NCBI GenBank assembly: GCA_937859005.1
Contig: CALLYR010000013.1
Coordinates: 1-13,551, forward strand
Reading direction: 5' to 3'
Length of the DNA: 13,551 nucleotides
DNA from: an uncultured Paracoccus sp.
GTDB lineage: Bacteria > Pseudomonadota > Alphaproteobacteria > Rhodobacterales > Rhodobacteraceae
Both the position numbers and the translations under genes were made by a program. Position 1 is the stretch's first letter. Each line of letters starts with the position of its first letter. The notes below the pieces were generated by a model. It saw nothing but the letters and a program-made list of their open reading frames with translations. It made no database searches and had not been told where the DNA came from. Of the stretch, positions 7,028-13,551 are shown one piece after another.

Positions 7028-9322
7028 TCAGTTGGGGATGTCCATCCGCACCCGCACCCCCGCCGTGCCCTTGACGGCGGTGGCAAAGTTCAGCGTGACC
7101 GCGTTCTTCGCCGTGCCCTGCAGCGTCGTCACGGACGGCATCTCGCTGATCTTGGCGCCGCTGGCGTTGGTGATCGCGGATTCCGCCACGACAGATTCCA
7201 CCCGCAGCGCCTGGCCGCTGAAGGGCAGCATCTCGTTCGTCGGCACCGTCCACTTGTTCGATGCCGTATTCTGGACGAAACTGACCGTCAGCGGATTCGA
7301 TGTCGGCGTGTCGATGCCATAGAAGGTGTTCCCCTCGAACCGGATGTTGCGCATCTTTGCCGCATTCAGCCCGGCATGGGTCGTGTCCACCCGGTCCACC
7401 CGGCCGATATTGGCATAAAGCGCCTTGAACACATTGCCGGTCACGTTCAGCCCGTCGATATGATGGCCGGCGCCGCAGGGCTTGACCACCAGCCAGGCGA
7501 AACCGGGGGTGGTATGGGAACACAGGAAGGTATTGCCCGTGATCGTCAGCCCGCCAAAGGGCGATTGGCTGGACGACCAGGCGGGTTCCGGCGAATGTTC
7601 ATTGGTCCATTCGATCGTGGCATTGTCCACATAATTGCCGGTGACCGTCACCTGCACATTCCGGTCGGTCAGCACCAGTCCGGCAAAGCGCAGCCCACCC
7701 TGCGCCGCATCGCCCTGGAACCAGTGGTTGCCCGAAAAGATGTGCCCGCTGCCCGCCGCCACGCAGAAATGGCCGAAGCGGACGAAACGGTTGTTACGGA
7801 TCTTGGCGTCGTTGTTGTTGATGTTGAAGCCGACGCTGCTGCGGTTCTGGGCCAGTTCGCCGACATCGTTCGACATGAACTCGCAGCAGTCGATCAGCAT
7901 TCCCTGACAGGCAACGCCGATCGAGGTGATCGCCCGATCCCTGGGCCGGGTGAAGAAACAGTCGCGAAACGACCACAAGCCCCCGTCTGCCGGCAGCATC
8001 ACCCCGCTGGCGACCCCGGCGAGCGAGAATTCGATGTTCCTGAAATAGAAACGGTCGATCTGCGGCACTCCCGAGAAATCGAAGGCATAGCGATATCGGG
8101 CAAATCCATAGCTGCGCGTCCCCGCGCCCCCATACAGCGGCTGGGACAGCGTCAGCGTGCCTGCGGCCACGTTTTTCGCCCGCACATAGACTTCGCGCCC
8201 GACGCCGGGTCCGGTGATGCGCGAGCCGACCTCGATCGCGGCCACCTGCGCCACATCCTTCAGTTCCAGCGGGCGCCTGGGATCATAGGTTCCGACCGAG
8301 GCGGCAGTGCCGGTCGCGAAGGCGGGTCCGTCCACCACCCCGATCTCGCCGTTCATCAGCACGCGGCGCGACGAGAACTGGGTGACGCCGGGGGCTATCC
8401 GGGCGATGTCCAGCGGCTCTGTCAGGTCCACCTTGCGACCGCACAGGTCGAACGCATTGTGGTCGCAGTAATCCAGCAGCGCCTGCAACCCGCGCTTCAG
8501 CCCTTCGGTTTCGTCGCCGAAGGCATCGGCATAACTGGGAAAATCGAAATTGCGGCGCAGCGCCAGACGCGCCGTTCGCGGCATGACCAGCGTGCCCCTG
8601 AACCGCACCGGCTCGTTCATGGTCAGGTCGTCGCCAATGAAATACCGCCCCTCGGGGACCAGCACCTGCCCGCCCGCCGCCGCCGCATCCGCAGCCAGGA
8701 AGGCGGCGCGGTCGTTGGTCACGCCGTCGCCGCGGGCGCCGTAATCGCGCACGTCCACCCAGTCGATCAGGCCGGGCACGAAGGCCGCGGTCACGTCCTC
8801 GATGCGGATGCTTTCGATGCGCACCGCGCCCCCGTTCGCGCCGGTCAGATCCAGCCCGAAATGACCGATGGCGGCCCTTGTTCCCCACGCCATGTCCACG
8901 CCCGGTCGCGGACCCGTGGCCACGATGGCCGACACCTCGACGATGGTGCCGTATCCGGGCAGCGGCACGGCAGGCCCTGTTTCCACCACGCCATCGACAT
9001 GCTGGCGGCCTGCCGTTCCCGCCCAGGCCCCGATGCGGACCGAGGGCAGGTTGCCCGCGACTGCCTTCACCCGCGCCGAAACGCGCACGAACACCCCCGG
9101 CCAGATCGGGGTTTCCCCGCGGAACCGGATGCGCGTGACATCCTGTTGCTTCACGATTTCCAGGCATGTGCCGAAATCCTGATCGGCGGGCACGATGGCG
9201 GCATTGGGCGCGCCCGCCCAGCTGGCGTCCCCGGACAGCCCGTCTTCGCGCGACCAGACACCCAGCCCTGCGGCAAAGGCGGGCGGGTTCAGCTGGACGC
9301 CGGCGGTGATCGCGATGTTCAT
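7028..9322 (-). CDS. Right-handed parallel beta-helix protein with pectate-lyase-type domain
   Basis: The 764-residue protein has an N-terminal beta-rich domain (1-185, starting MNIAITAGVQLNPPAFAAGL) ending in FGLDLTGANGGAVRIESIRI, which reads like a carbohydrate-binding or phage-tail module. The pectate lyase superfamily signature WVDVRDYGARGDGVTNDRAAF follows at 188-208, with VLVPEGRYFI at 220-229. Residues 420-700 are beta-helix coils with repeated GN/NN turns: IRNNRF, FSGNHW, VTGNYV, ITGNTF, VTGNVF and FEGNTF. A small cap domain closes it (700-764). ATG 9322 is chosen because AGGGAG lies 8 bases upstream and relatives begin MNxAIT; the frame stays open to 9373 without such a site. No signal peptide, membrane helix or secretion repeat is visible. 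It may be a polysaccharide lyase/hydrolase, a surface polysaccharide enzyme or a tailspike-like protein. No catalytic set could be assigned. Confidence 0.85.
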   Translation of the reverse strand: MNIAITAGVQLNPPAFAAGLGVWSREDGLSGDASWAGAPNAAIVPADQDFGTCLEIVKQQDVTRIRFRGETPIWPGVFVRVSARVKAVAGNLPSVRIGAWAGTAGRQHVDGVVETGPAVPLPGYGTIVEVSAIVATGPRPGVDMAWGTRAAIGHFGLDLTGANGGAVRIESIRIEDVTAAFVPGLIDWVDVRDYGARGDGVTNDRAAFLAADAAAAGGQVLVPEGRYFIGDDLTMNEPVRFRGTLVMPRTARLALRRNFDFPSYADAFGDETEGLKRGLQALLDYCDHNAFDLCGRKVDLTEPLDIARIAPGVTQFSSRRVLMNGEIGVVDGPAFATGTAASVGTYDPRRPLELKDVAQVAAIEVGSRITGPGVGREVYVRAKNVAAGTLTLSQPLYGGAGTRSYGFARYRYAFDFSGVPQIDRFYFRNIEFSLAGVASGVMLPADGGLWSFRDCFFTRPRDRAITSIGVACQGMLIDCCEFMSNDVGELAQNRSSVGFNINNNDAKIRNNRFVRFGHFCVAAGSGHIFSGNHWFQGDAAQGGLRFAGLVLTDRNVQVTVTGNYVDNATIEWTNEHSPEPAWSSSQSPFGGLTITGNTFLCSHTTPGFAWLVVKPCGAGHHIDGLNVTGNVFKALYANIGRVDRVDTTHAGLNAAKMRNIRFEGNTFYGIDTPTSNPLTVSFVQNTASNKWTVPTNEMLPFSGQALRVESVVAESAITNASGAKISEMPSVTTLQGTAKNAVTLNFATAVKGTAGVRVRMDIPN

Positions 9323-9330
9323 GCAGTCTT

Positions 9331-9336
9331 CTCCCT
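9331..9336 (-). promoter_or_regulatory. Ribosome binding site deciding the beta-helix start
   Basis: AGGGAG on the minus strand ends 8 bases before ATG 9322. The upstream in-frame ATG at 9373 has no comparable site, so the 764-residue form is favoured over a 781-residue one. Confidence 0.6.
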
Positions 9337-9398
9337 GGCATGGATGCGAGGGCGAACCCCGCGCTGGGGCCAAGACTGTGGGAACGGGATTTACGATT

Positions 9399-9408
9399 GG
9401 TTAACCAT
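9399..9408. promoter_or_regulatory. GGTTAACC palindrome with CtrA-like half site TTAACCAT
   Basis: The palindrome GGTTAACC (9399-9406) includes TTAACCAT on the plus strand, identical to the short CtrA recognition form known from Caulobacter. It lies about 77 bases upstream of the beta-helix start, in the 142-base gap behind lysS. The surrounding GATTTACGATTGG is unusually AT-rich for this window, as expected for a promoter. CtrA control is inferred from the motif alone. Confidence 0.35.
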
Positions 9409-9425
9409 GCGTACGGCGCAACGGC

Positions 9426-9448
9426 CCCGGCCGCAACAGGCGGCCGGG
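9426..9448 (-). terminator. Hairpin terminator downstream of lysS
   Basis: Arms CCCGGCCGC and GCGGCCGGG pair perfectly over 9 bp around the loop CTGTT (minus strand), 16 bases after the lysS stop. No U-tract follows, so it may end lysS transcription weakly or with Rho. It isolates lysS from the beta-helix gene, which has its own upstream AT-rich stretch. Confidence 0.6.
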
Positions 9449-9464
9449 TGCAGTCGTCCGGCGG

Positions 9465-11072
9465 TCAACCCTGGGCCAGTTCGCCCGCGCCTTCTGCCGC
9501 CAATTCACCCCGCAGCGCGCGCTCGATCAGCGCCCCGGTCTCGGCCACGCCGTAAAGCGCGATGAACCCGCCGAACCGCGGCCCCTGATCGGCCCCCAGC
9601 AGCACCTGATACAGCGCGCCGAACCAGTCCTTCATTGGCTCGAACGCATGGTCGCGACCCACGGCATAGACCATCTCCTGCAGCTTTTCCGCATCTGCCG
9701 GACCGTCCCAGGCCGCCAGCCGCTGCGCCAGATCGGCCAGCGCCGCGCTTTCCTGTTCGCTGGGGGCACGATATCTGCGCTGGGGCGCGACGAAAGCCTC
9801 GAAATACCGCACGGCAAATCCGGCTGCTGCGTCCAGGTCCGGATGTGTCTCGGGCGAAGCTTCGGGCGCATAGCGCCGAATGAAGCCCCAGAGCCGTTCC
9901 TTGTCATGCGCCCCCGAAACCGAAGCGAGATTCAGCAGCATCGAAAACGGCACGACCATGTTCGATTGGGGCACGTTCCCGCCGTGGATGTGCCAGACGG
10001 GATTGGCAAACTGCTGATCCGGCGTCTGGTCGGGATATGCGCGCAATTGCTGATGATATTCATCGACGGCCTTGGGGATCACGTCGAAATACATCCGCTT
10101 GGCGGTCTTGGGTTTCTGATACATGAAATAGGACAGGCTTTCGGTGGCCGCATAGGTCAGCCATTCGTCGATGGACAGCCCGTTGCCCCTGGACTTGCTG
10201 ATCTTCTGCCCGTGCTGGTCCAGGAACAGCTCATAGGTGAAATGCTCGGGCGCCCGCCCGCCCAGCACCTCGCAGATGCCGTCATAAATGGGCGTGTTGG
10301 TGGAATGATCCTTGCCATACATCTCGAAATCGACATCCAGCGCGGCCCATCGTGCGCCGAAATCTGGCTTCCACTGCAGTTTCACATGCCCGCCCGTCAC
10401 GGGCAGCGTCCATTCGCGCCCCGTCTCGTCGTCAAATGTGATCTCGCCCCGGACCGCATCCACGTTCCTGATGGGAACATACAGAACCCGCCCCGTTTCC
10501 GGGTGGATCGGCAGGAAGCAGGAATAGGTCTGCTGGCGTTCCTCGCGCAGGCTTGCCAGCATGATCTCCATGATCGCGTCGTATTTCTCGGCCGCCTTCA
10601 GCAGGGTCGGGTCGAACTGCCCCGAGTTGTAGAAATCCGTCGCGCTGATGAATTCGTATTCGAACCCGAACGTGTCCAGGAAACGCCGCAGCATGGCGTT
10701 GTTGTGGGCGCCGAAGCTTTCGTATTCCCCGAACGGATCGGGCACGCTCGTCAGCGGCAGTTGCAGATGCTGGCGCAGCATCCCGGTGTTTGGCACATTG
10801 TCGGGAACCTTGCGCATCCCGTCCAGATCGTCCGAAAAACAGAACAGACGCGTGGGAATGTCCGAGATCATCTGGAACGCGCGGCGGATCATCGTCGTGC
10901 GCGCGACCTCGCCGAAGGTGCCGATATGGGGCAGGCCAGACGGGCCGTAACCCGTCTCGAACAGGACATAGCCCTTTTCGGGGTCCTTCCTCTCGTAACG
11001 TTTCAGCACCCGGCGCGCTTCCTCGAAGGGCCAGGCCTTGGATTTCATCGCGGCGTCGCGCAGGGTGGTCAT
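9465..11072 (-). CDS. lysS: Lysyl-tRNA synthetase, class I
   Basis: This 535-residue cytoplasmic enzyme charges tRNA-Lys with lysine. It is the class I form (Rossmann catalytic core), not the class II enzyme of E. coli. The HIGH-type motif appears as PHIGTFGE (48-55) within GYGPSGLPHIG. The KMSKS motif appears as KISKS (290-294) within LDQHGQKISKSRGNGLS. LFCFSDDLDGMRKVP (77-90) and FEMYGKDHSTNTPIYDGI (249-266) are also diagnostic of the family. Length fits class I LysRS. ATG 11072 has GGAG about 7 bases upstream, and the gene stands alone between its promoter region and the hairpin at 9426-9448. The class I enzyme is usual in archaea, spirochaetes and many alphaproteobacteria. Confidence 0.96.
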   Translation of the reverse strand: MTTLRDAAMKSKAWPFEEARRVLKRYERKDPEKGYVLFETGYGPSGLPHIGTFGEVARTTMIRRAFQMISDIPTRLFCFSDDLDGMRKVPDNVPNTGMLRQHLQLPLTSVPDPFGEYESFGAHNNAMLRRFLDTFGFEYEFISATDFYNSGQFDPTLLKAAEKYDAIMEIMLASLREERQQTYSCFLPIHPETGRVLYVPIRNVDAVRGEITFDDETGREWTLPVTGGHVKLQWKPDFGARWAALDVDFEMYGKDHSTNTPIYDGICEVLGGRAPEHFTYELFLDQHGQKISKSRGNGLSIDEWLTYAATESLSYFMYQKPKTAKRMYFDVIPKAVDEYHQQLRAYPDQTPDQQFANPVWHIHGGNVPQSNMVVPFSMLLNLASVSGAHDKERLWGFIRRYAPEASPETHPDLDAAAGFAVRYFEAFVAPQRRYRAPSEQESAALADLAQRLAAWDGPADAEKLQEMVYAVGRDHAFEPMKDWFGALYQVLLGADQGPRFGGFIALYGVAETGALIERALRGELAAEGAGELAQG

Positions 11073-11098
11073 GGGTGCTCTCCGTCAATACGGCTGCC

Positions 11099-11127
11099 GC
11101 CGTAGCGGGCGCGGGGGGCATCGTCAA
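11099..11127 (-). promoter_or_regulatory. lysS: Candidate sigma-70 promoter of lysS
   Basis: On the minus strand TTGACG (11122-11127) is separated by exactly 17 bases from TACGGC (11099-11104), a good -35 box with a weak -10 box. It lies in the 73-base divergent gap, leaving a leader of roughly 20 bases before the lysS start. It is a motif call only. Confidence 0.4.
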
Positions 11128-11145
11128 CAATCGGCAGGATTTCCC

Positions 11146-11568
11146 GTGAACATCGAACTTCCCTCGTTTTCCCCCTGCGACGCGCTGGTGGCCGTGATGG
11201 TGGCCGTCTCGGCCTCGGATGAAACGGTGCGGACCTCGGAACTGGTGGCGATCGAACGCATCGTGAACCATGCCCCGATCTTCGCGCAGTACGACATCGA
11301 CCGCATCCGGGCGGTCGCGCAGACGGTGATGACGCTGTTCGAGGAAGAGGACGGGCTTGATGCCCTGTTCGGGCTGGTCCGCGATTCCCTGCCGCCCCGG
11401 CTGTTCGACACCGCCTATGCGCTGGCCTGCGACGTGGCGGCGGCCGACGGGCGGCTGCGCGAGGCCGAATTGCAGATGTTGACCGAAATCCGCGATCAGA
11501 TGGAGATCGACCGCCTGCACGCCGCTGCGATCGAACTGTCCGCCCGCGCGCGGCACTGCACGTTGTAA
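11146..11568 (+). CDS. TerB-family (tellurite resistance B-like) protein
   Basis: The 140-residue all-helical cytoplasmic protein starts at GTG 11146, with AGGA at 11136-11139 six bases upstream. The frame is open to an ATG at 11038, but that would run antisense into lysS and encode a non-helical, arginine-rich extension. The two TerB halves are visible: DALVAVMVAVSASDETVRTSELVAI (12-36), and DTAYALACDVAAADGRLREAELQML (88-112) with the acidic AADGxxxxxE motif that binds divalent metal in TerB-like folds. No other ter genes are nearby, so tellurite resistance is unlikely to be its task. Its function is unknown. It diverges from lysS and converges on dacB with only 7 bases between stops. Confidence 0.88.
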   Translation: MNIELPSFSPCDALVAVMVAVSASDETVRTSELVAIERIVNHAPIFAQYDIDRIRAVAQTVMTLFEEEDGLDALFGLVRDSLPPRLFDTAYALACDVAAADGRLREAELQMLTEIRDQMEIDRLHAAAIELSARARHCTL

Positions 11569-11575
11569 GGCGCGC

Positions 11576-13027
11576 TCAGATCTCGGGCATCGGTACGGGC
11601 GGAGTCTGCGGCATGCGTCCCGCGCGGGCGATCAGGTCCCGCTGCAGCAGCCGCGCCCGATCGGTCCAGCCCGGCACGCCCACGGGCAACTCGTTCCCGC
11701 GGCTGGCGGCGCTGCGGTCCGCGTCCCCGATCATGATGGCAAAGGCACGTTCCACCGAATCGGGAAAACGCGCGTAACCTGACAGATTGGACACGAAATT
11801 CAGCGTTCCGGTCTTGGCCTGGACCAGCGGATGCCCGCCCCTCCCGTCTCCTTGCGCCCGTTCTTCCAGCGTCTGCGTCAAGGGGTTCCTGTTCAGCAAC
11901 GGGCGCAGGATCGCCGCACGATTCGGGTCGCACAACAGCCGCGCCAGCGTCAGCGCCGAAATCCGGCTGTCAGCGCCCAGCCCGGAATGGTCGTGCAGCA
12001 CTGCCGTCCCAGCGCCCGTGGCGATGGCCGAGCCGCGCAGGTCAGCCGCCCCGCTCGCCGCCAGCCCGACCGCCTCGGCTGTCAGATTGGTCGAATATTC
12101 CAGCATTCCCCGCAGCACCTCGCGCAGCGGCGGACTGTCGATACGAGTGATCTCGTCCCCCTCGGGCGGGCCGGGCAGAATCTCGGGCGCGGGCAGAACC
12201 AGCCCTTCGGCGCGGCACAGGGTCTGGAACACGTCACCCGCATAGAGTTCGGGCGCGCGGACCGGCAGCCAGCGCGTCCCTGTCCGGCCCAGCCGCGACC
12301 GTGGGATCGTCCAGACTTCATGTCCGTCCTCGATGGCATGGCCGAAGCCATTCCCGCCCACCATGCCCGCGCGGATGGTAAAGGCGCGGGGCGCGTGCCG
12401 GTTCCCCCGCGCGGTCAGGTCCAGGCTGCAGGAATCCTCGCACCGCCATCCCAGATGCACGCGGTTGTGGTTCAGCATGATCCCTGACAGCGCCGGGTTA
12501 TAGGCAAGCTGGGCTGCCTGTTCCGGTGCGATCCGTTCCATCCGCGGCAGCGCCTCGCCCCAGACCGCGAACCCCGCCGGGCGCCAGTCGCCTGCAGCCG
12601 CCGCCGTCATCCGCGCCAATACGGCCAGGGCATCGGTATCCAGCACCGGATCGCCGCCCCCTGCCAGCACCAGCATGTCGCCCCGGCGCAATACGCGGGT
12701 GGCAAAGCGATGCGAAGGCCCCAGCCGGTCCAGCGCATAAAGCGCCGTCATTATTTTCAGCGTGCTGGCCGGCGGCATCGGCAGGTCTTCGCTCCAGCCG
12801 TCCAGCAAGGCACCGGTCGCTGGATCAAGCACCGCCATCCCCAATTGCGCCTGCCCCAGACCCGCCGCCTGCAACATCGCGGGAATCGGTCGGGCGGGAC
12901 GGAGCGGCGGGCGCCCGATGTCCGAAAAGACCTGCGCCCCCGCAGGACTTATGACCAGCATGGCCGCAGCCCCTGCCAGAACGGCCCGGCGATGGAACAA
13001 TCTTTTCGGAACAAAATCCTGCGGCAT
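11576..13027 (-). CDS. dacB: D-alanyl-D-alanine carboxypeptidase/endopeptidase (class C penicillin-binding protein, PBP4 type)
   Basis: This 483-residue periplasmic enzyme trims or cleaves peptidoglycan cross-links. The three active-site motifs are present: SxxK as STLK (88-91), SxN as STN (312-314, in YSTNLTAEAV) and KTG as KTGT (405-408, in VQAKTGTLNFVSNLSG). DHSGLGADSRIS (346-357) is a further family mark. Length is close to the 477 of E. coli DacB, with the large insertion between the first two motifs. The N-terminus FHRRAVLAGAAAMLVISPAGA looks like a signal peptide with a twin-arginine pair, cleaved near residue 31. ATG 13027 overlaps the preceding gene's stop as TGATG, with GAGG 8 bases upstream; the frame stays open to 13426 but there it is a shadow of the upstream gene. 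Expression is probably coupled to that gene. Confidence 0.95.
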   Translation of the reverse strand: MPQDFVPKRLFHRRAVLAGAAAMLVISPAGAQVFSDIGRPPLRPARPIPAMLQAAGLGQAQLGMAVLDPATGALLDGWSEDLPMPPASTLKIMTALYALDRLGPSHRFATRVLRRGDMLVLAGGGDPVLDTDALAVLARMTAAAAGDWRPAGFAVWGEALPRMERIAPEQAAQLAYNPALSGIMLNHNRVHLGWRCEDSCSLDLTARGNRHAPRAFTIRAGMVGGNGFGHAIEDGHEVWTIPRSRLGRTGTRWLPVRAPELYAGDVFQTLCRAEGLVLPAPEILPGPPEGDEITRIDSPPLREVLRGMLEYSTNLTAEAVGLAASGAADLRGSAIATGAGTAVLHDHSGLGADSRISALTLARLLCDPNRAAILRPLLNRNPLTQTLEERAQGDGRGGHPLVQAKTGTLNFVSNLSGYARFPDSVERAFAIMIGDADRSAASRGNELPVGVPGWTDRARLLQRDLIARAGRMPQTPPVPMPEI

Positions 13028-13551
13028 CAATCTGACCTCGTTTCCCGCCCCTGCGGCAGCCGCCCGCCTTCCACCAGCCAGGCCGCCAGCGCAAGTCCCC
13101 CCACCAGCAGCAGCCAAAGCCAGTCCGGCAGCAGCGCCCGCCGCGCCAGCCCCTCGACCGCGGCTGCACCGCGCGGCGTCACCCCTATCCAGTCGCCTGC
13201 CACGCCCCGTCCCGTCGCGGACCGGCCCGCACGCACCGTCCGCAGGCCGGGGATGCCATCCGACAGACGATGGACCGATCCGCCCGTCACCTCGACCAGC
13301 GGGGCCAGCGCCCCTGCATCGGCCACGGTCCGCTCGAACTCGCGCGGGGCGGCAGGGCCGACCGCCACCATCCGCGCCAGATCGCCGTCCTGCAGCCGGT
13401 AAAGCCCCGGTCCGGGCGACTGCCATCGCCCGGTGAAATGCCCCGGCCCGGCGGGTTCCAGCGCCAGTTCCGCCGTCGCCCCGTCCGGGCCAGTGATAAG
13501 GACCGGACCGGCATGGTCGCCCATCTTCTGCCGCGTGACGGTGATCGCCAG
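13027..13551 (-). CDS. C-terminal part of a large membrane protein (glutamine-amidotransferase-like / BatA-type family), cut by window edge
   Basis: The frame is open from the window edge to TGA at 13029-13027, giving 174 visible residues. A beta-rich extracytoplasmic portion comes first (VTRQKMGDHAGPVLITGPDG, GHFTGRWQSPGPGLYRLQDG, VAVGPAAPREFERTVADAGALAPL). DWIGVTPRGAAAVEG follows, then one membrane helix (PDWLWLLLVGGLALAAWLVEGG) and a short polar tail. The layout resembles the end of roughly 700-residue alphaproteobacterial membrane proteins found beside MoxR/DUF58/DUF4159 genes, which carry a class I glutamine amidotransferase-like domain. That assignment is from recall of the family and is tentative, because the diagnostic domains lie outside the window. 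Internal ATG 13524 is not needed as a start. Confidence 0.65.
   Translation of the reverse strand: MAITVTRQKMGDHAGPVLITGPDGATAELALEPAGPGHFTGRWQSPGPGLYRLQDGDLARMVAVGPAAPREFERTVADAGALAPLVEVTGGSVHRLSDGIPGLRTVRAGRSATGRGVAGDWIGVTPRGAAAVEGLARRALLPDWLWLLLVGGLALAAWLVEGGRLPQGRETRSD

Noticed and set aside
7376..9565. A 729-codon open frame on the plus strand opposite the beta-helix gene
   Set aside because: Composition typical of antisense shadows and no domain; the minus strand has a coherent beta-helix protein with a ribosome binding site.
11038..11145. Longer ATG-started form of the TerB-like protein
   Set aside because: It would run antisense into lysS and encode a non-helical, arginine-rich stretch; GTG 11146 has a proper AGGA site.
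11146..11568. Tellurite-resistance operon
   Set aside because: Only a single TerB-like gene is present with no terZACDE partners, so the family name does not justify a tellurite function.
13028..13426. Upstream extension of the dacB frame
   Set aside because: It overlaps the other frame's membrane-protein C-terminus and precedes the signal peptide that must lie at the N-terminus of DacB.

Overview
The window is GC-rich bacterial chromosome with dense, mostly minus-strand genes. The gene set points to an alphaproteobacterium of the Rhodobacteraceae, probably Paracoccus or a close relative: class I lysyl-tRNA synthetase, an acs-yjcH-actP block followed by a symporter-type sensor kinase, and a small HugZ-like protein. 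This placement is inferred from protein resemblance. No tRNA, rRNA, CRISPR array, insertion sequence or plasmid signal was seen. No intergenic stretch exceeds about 215 bases.

Positions 1-6268 form one minus-strand acetate module. Read in the direction of transcription it holds acs (acetyl-CoA synthetase), a DUF485 protein (YjcH type), actP (cation/acetate symporter), a CBS-DUF294 nucleotidyltransferase, a 77-residue two-helix membrane protein, and the start of a CbrA/CrbS-type protein whose visible part is the symporter-like membrane domain. Three junctions are stop/start overlaps or close to it. The leftmost gene runs off the window. Together the genes import acetate, activate it to acetyl-CoA and probably sense it. 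The nucleotidyltransferase lacks the cyclic-nucleotide-binding domain that usually opens this family, and an RNA hairpin with a UUCG loop lies just after actP.

Positions 6269-6480 are a 212-base AT-richer divergent regulatory region with repeated TGCAAAA motifs and two inverted repeats. It drives acs leftward and a small FMN-binding HugZ-like protein (6481-6969) rightward. A perfect 10-bp hairpin at 6979-7003 closes the converging gene pair.

Positions 7028-9322 encode a 764-residue right-handed beta-helix protein with a pectate-lyase-type domain and no signal peptide. A GGTTAACC palindrome containing a CtrA-like half site lies upstream of it. Then come lysS class I (9465-11072, minus) and, divergent from it across 73 bases, a TerB-family protein (11146-11568, plus). 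The right end holds dacB, a class C penicillin-binding protein (11576-13027, minus). It overlaps the stop codon of a membrane protein whose C-terminal 174 residues are visible (13027-13551).
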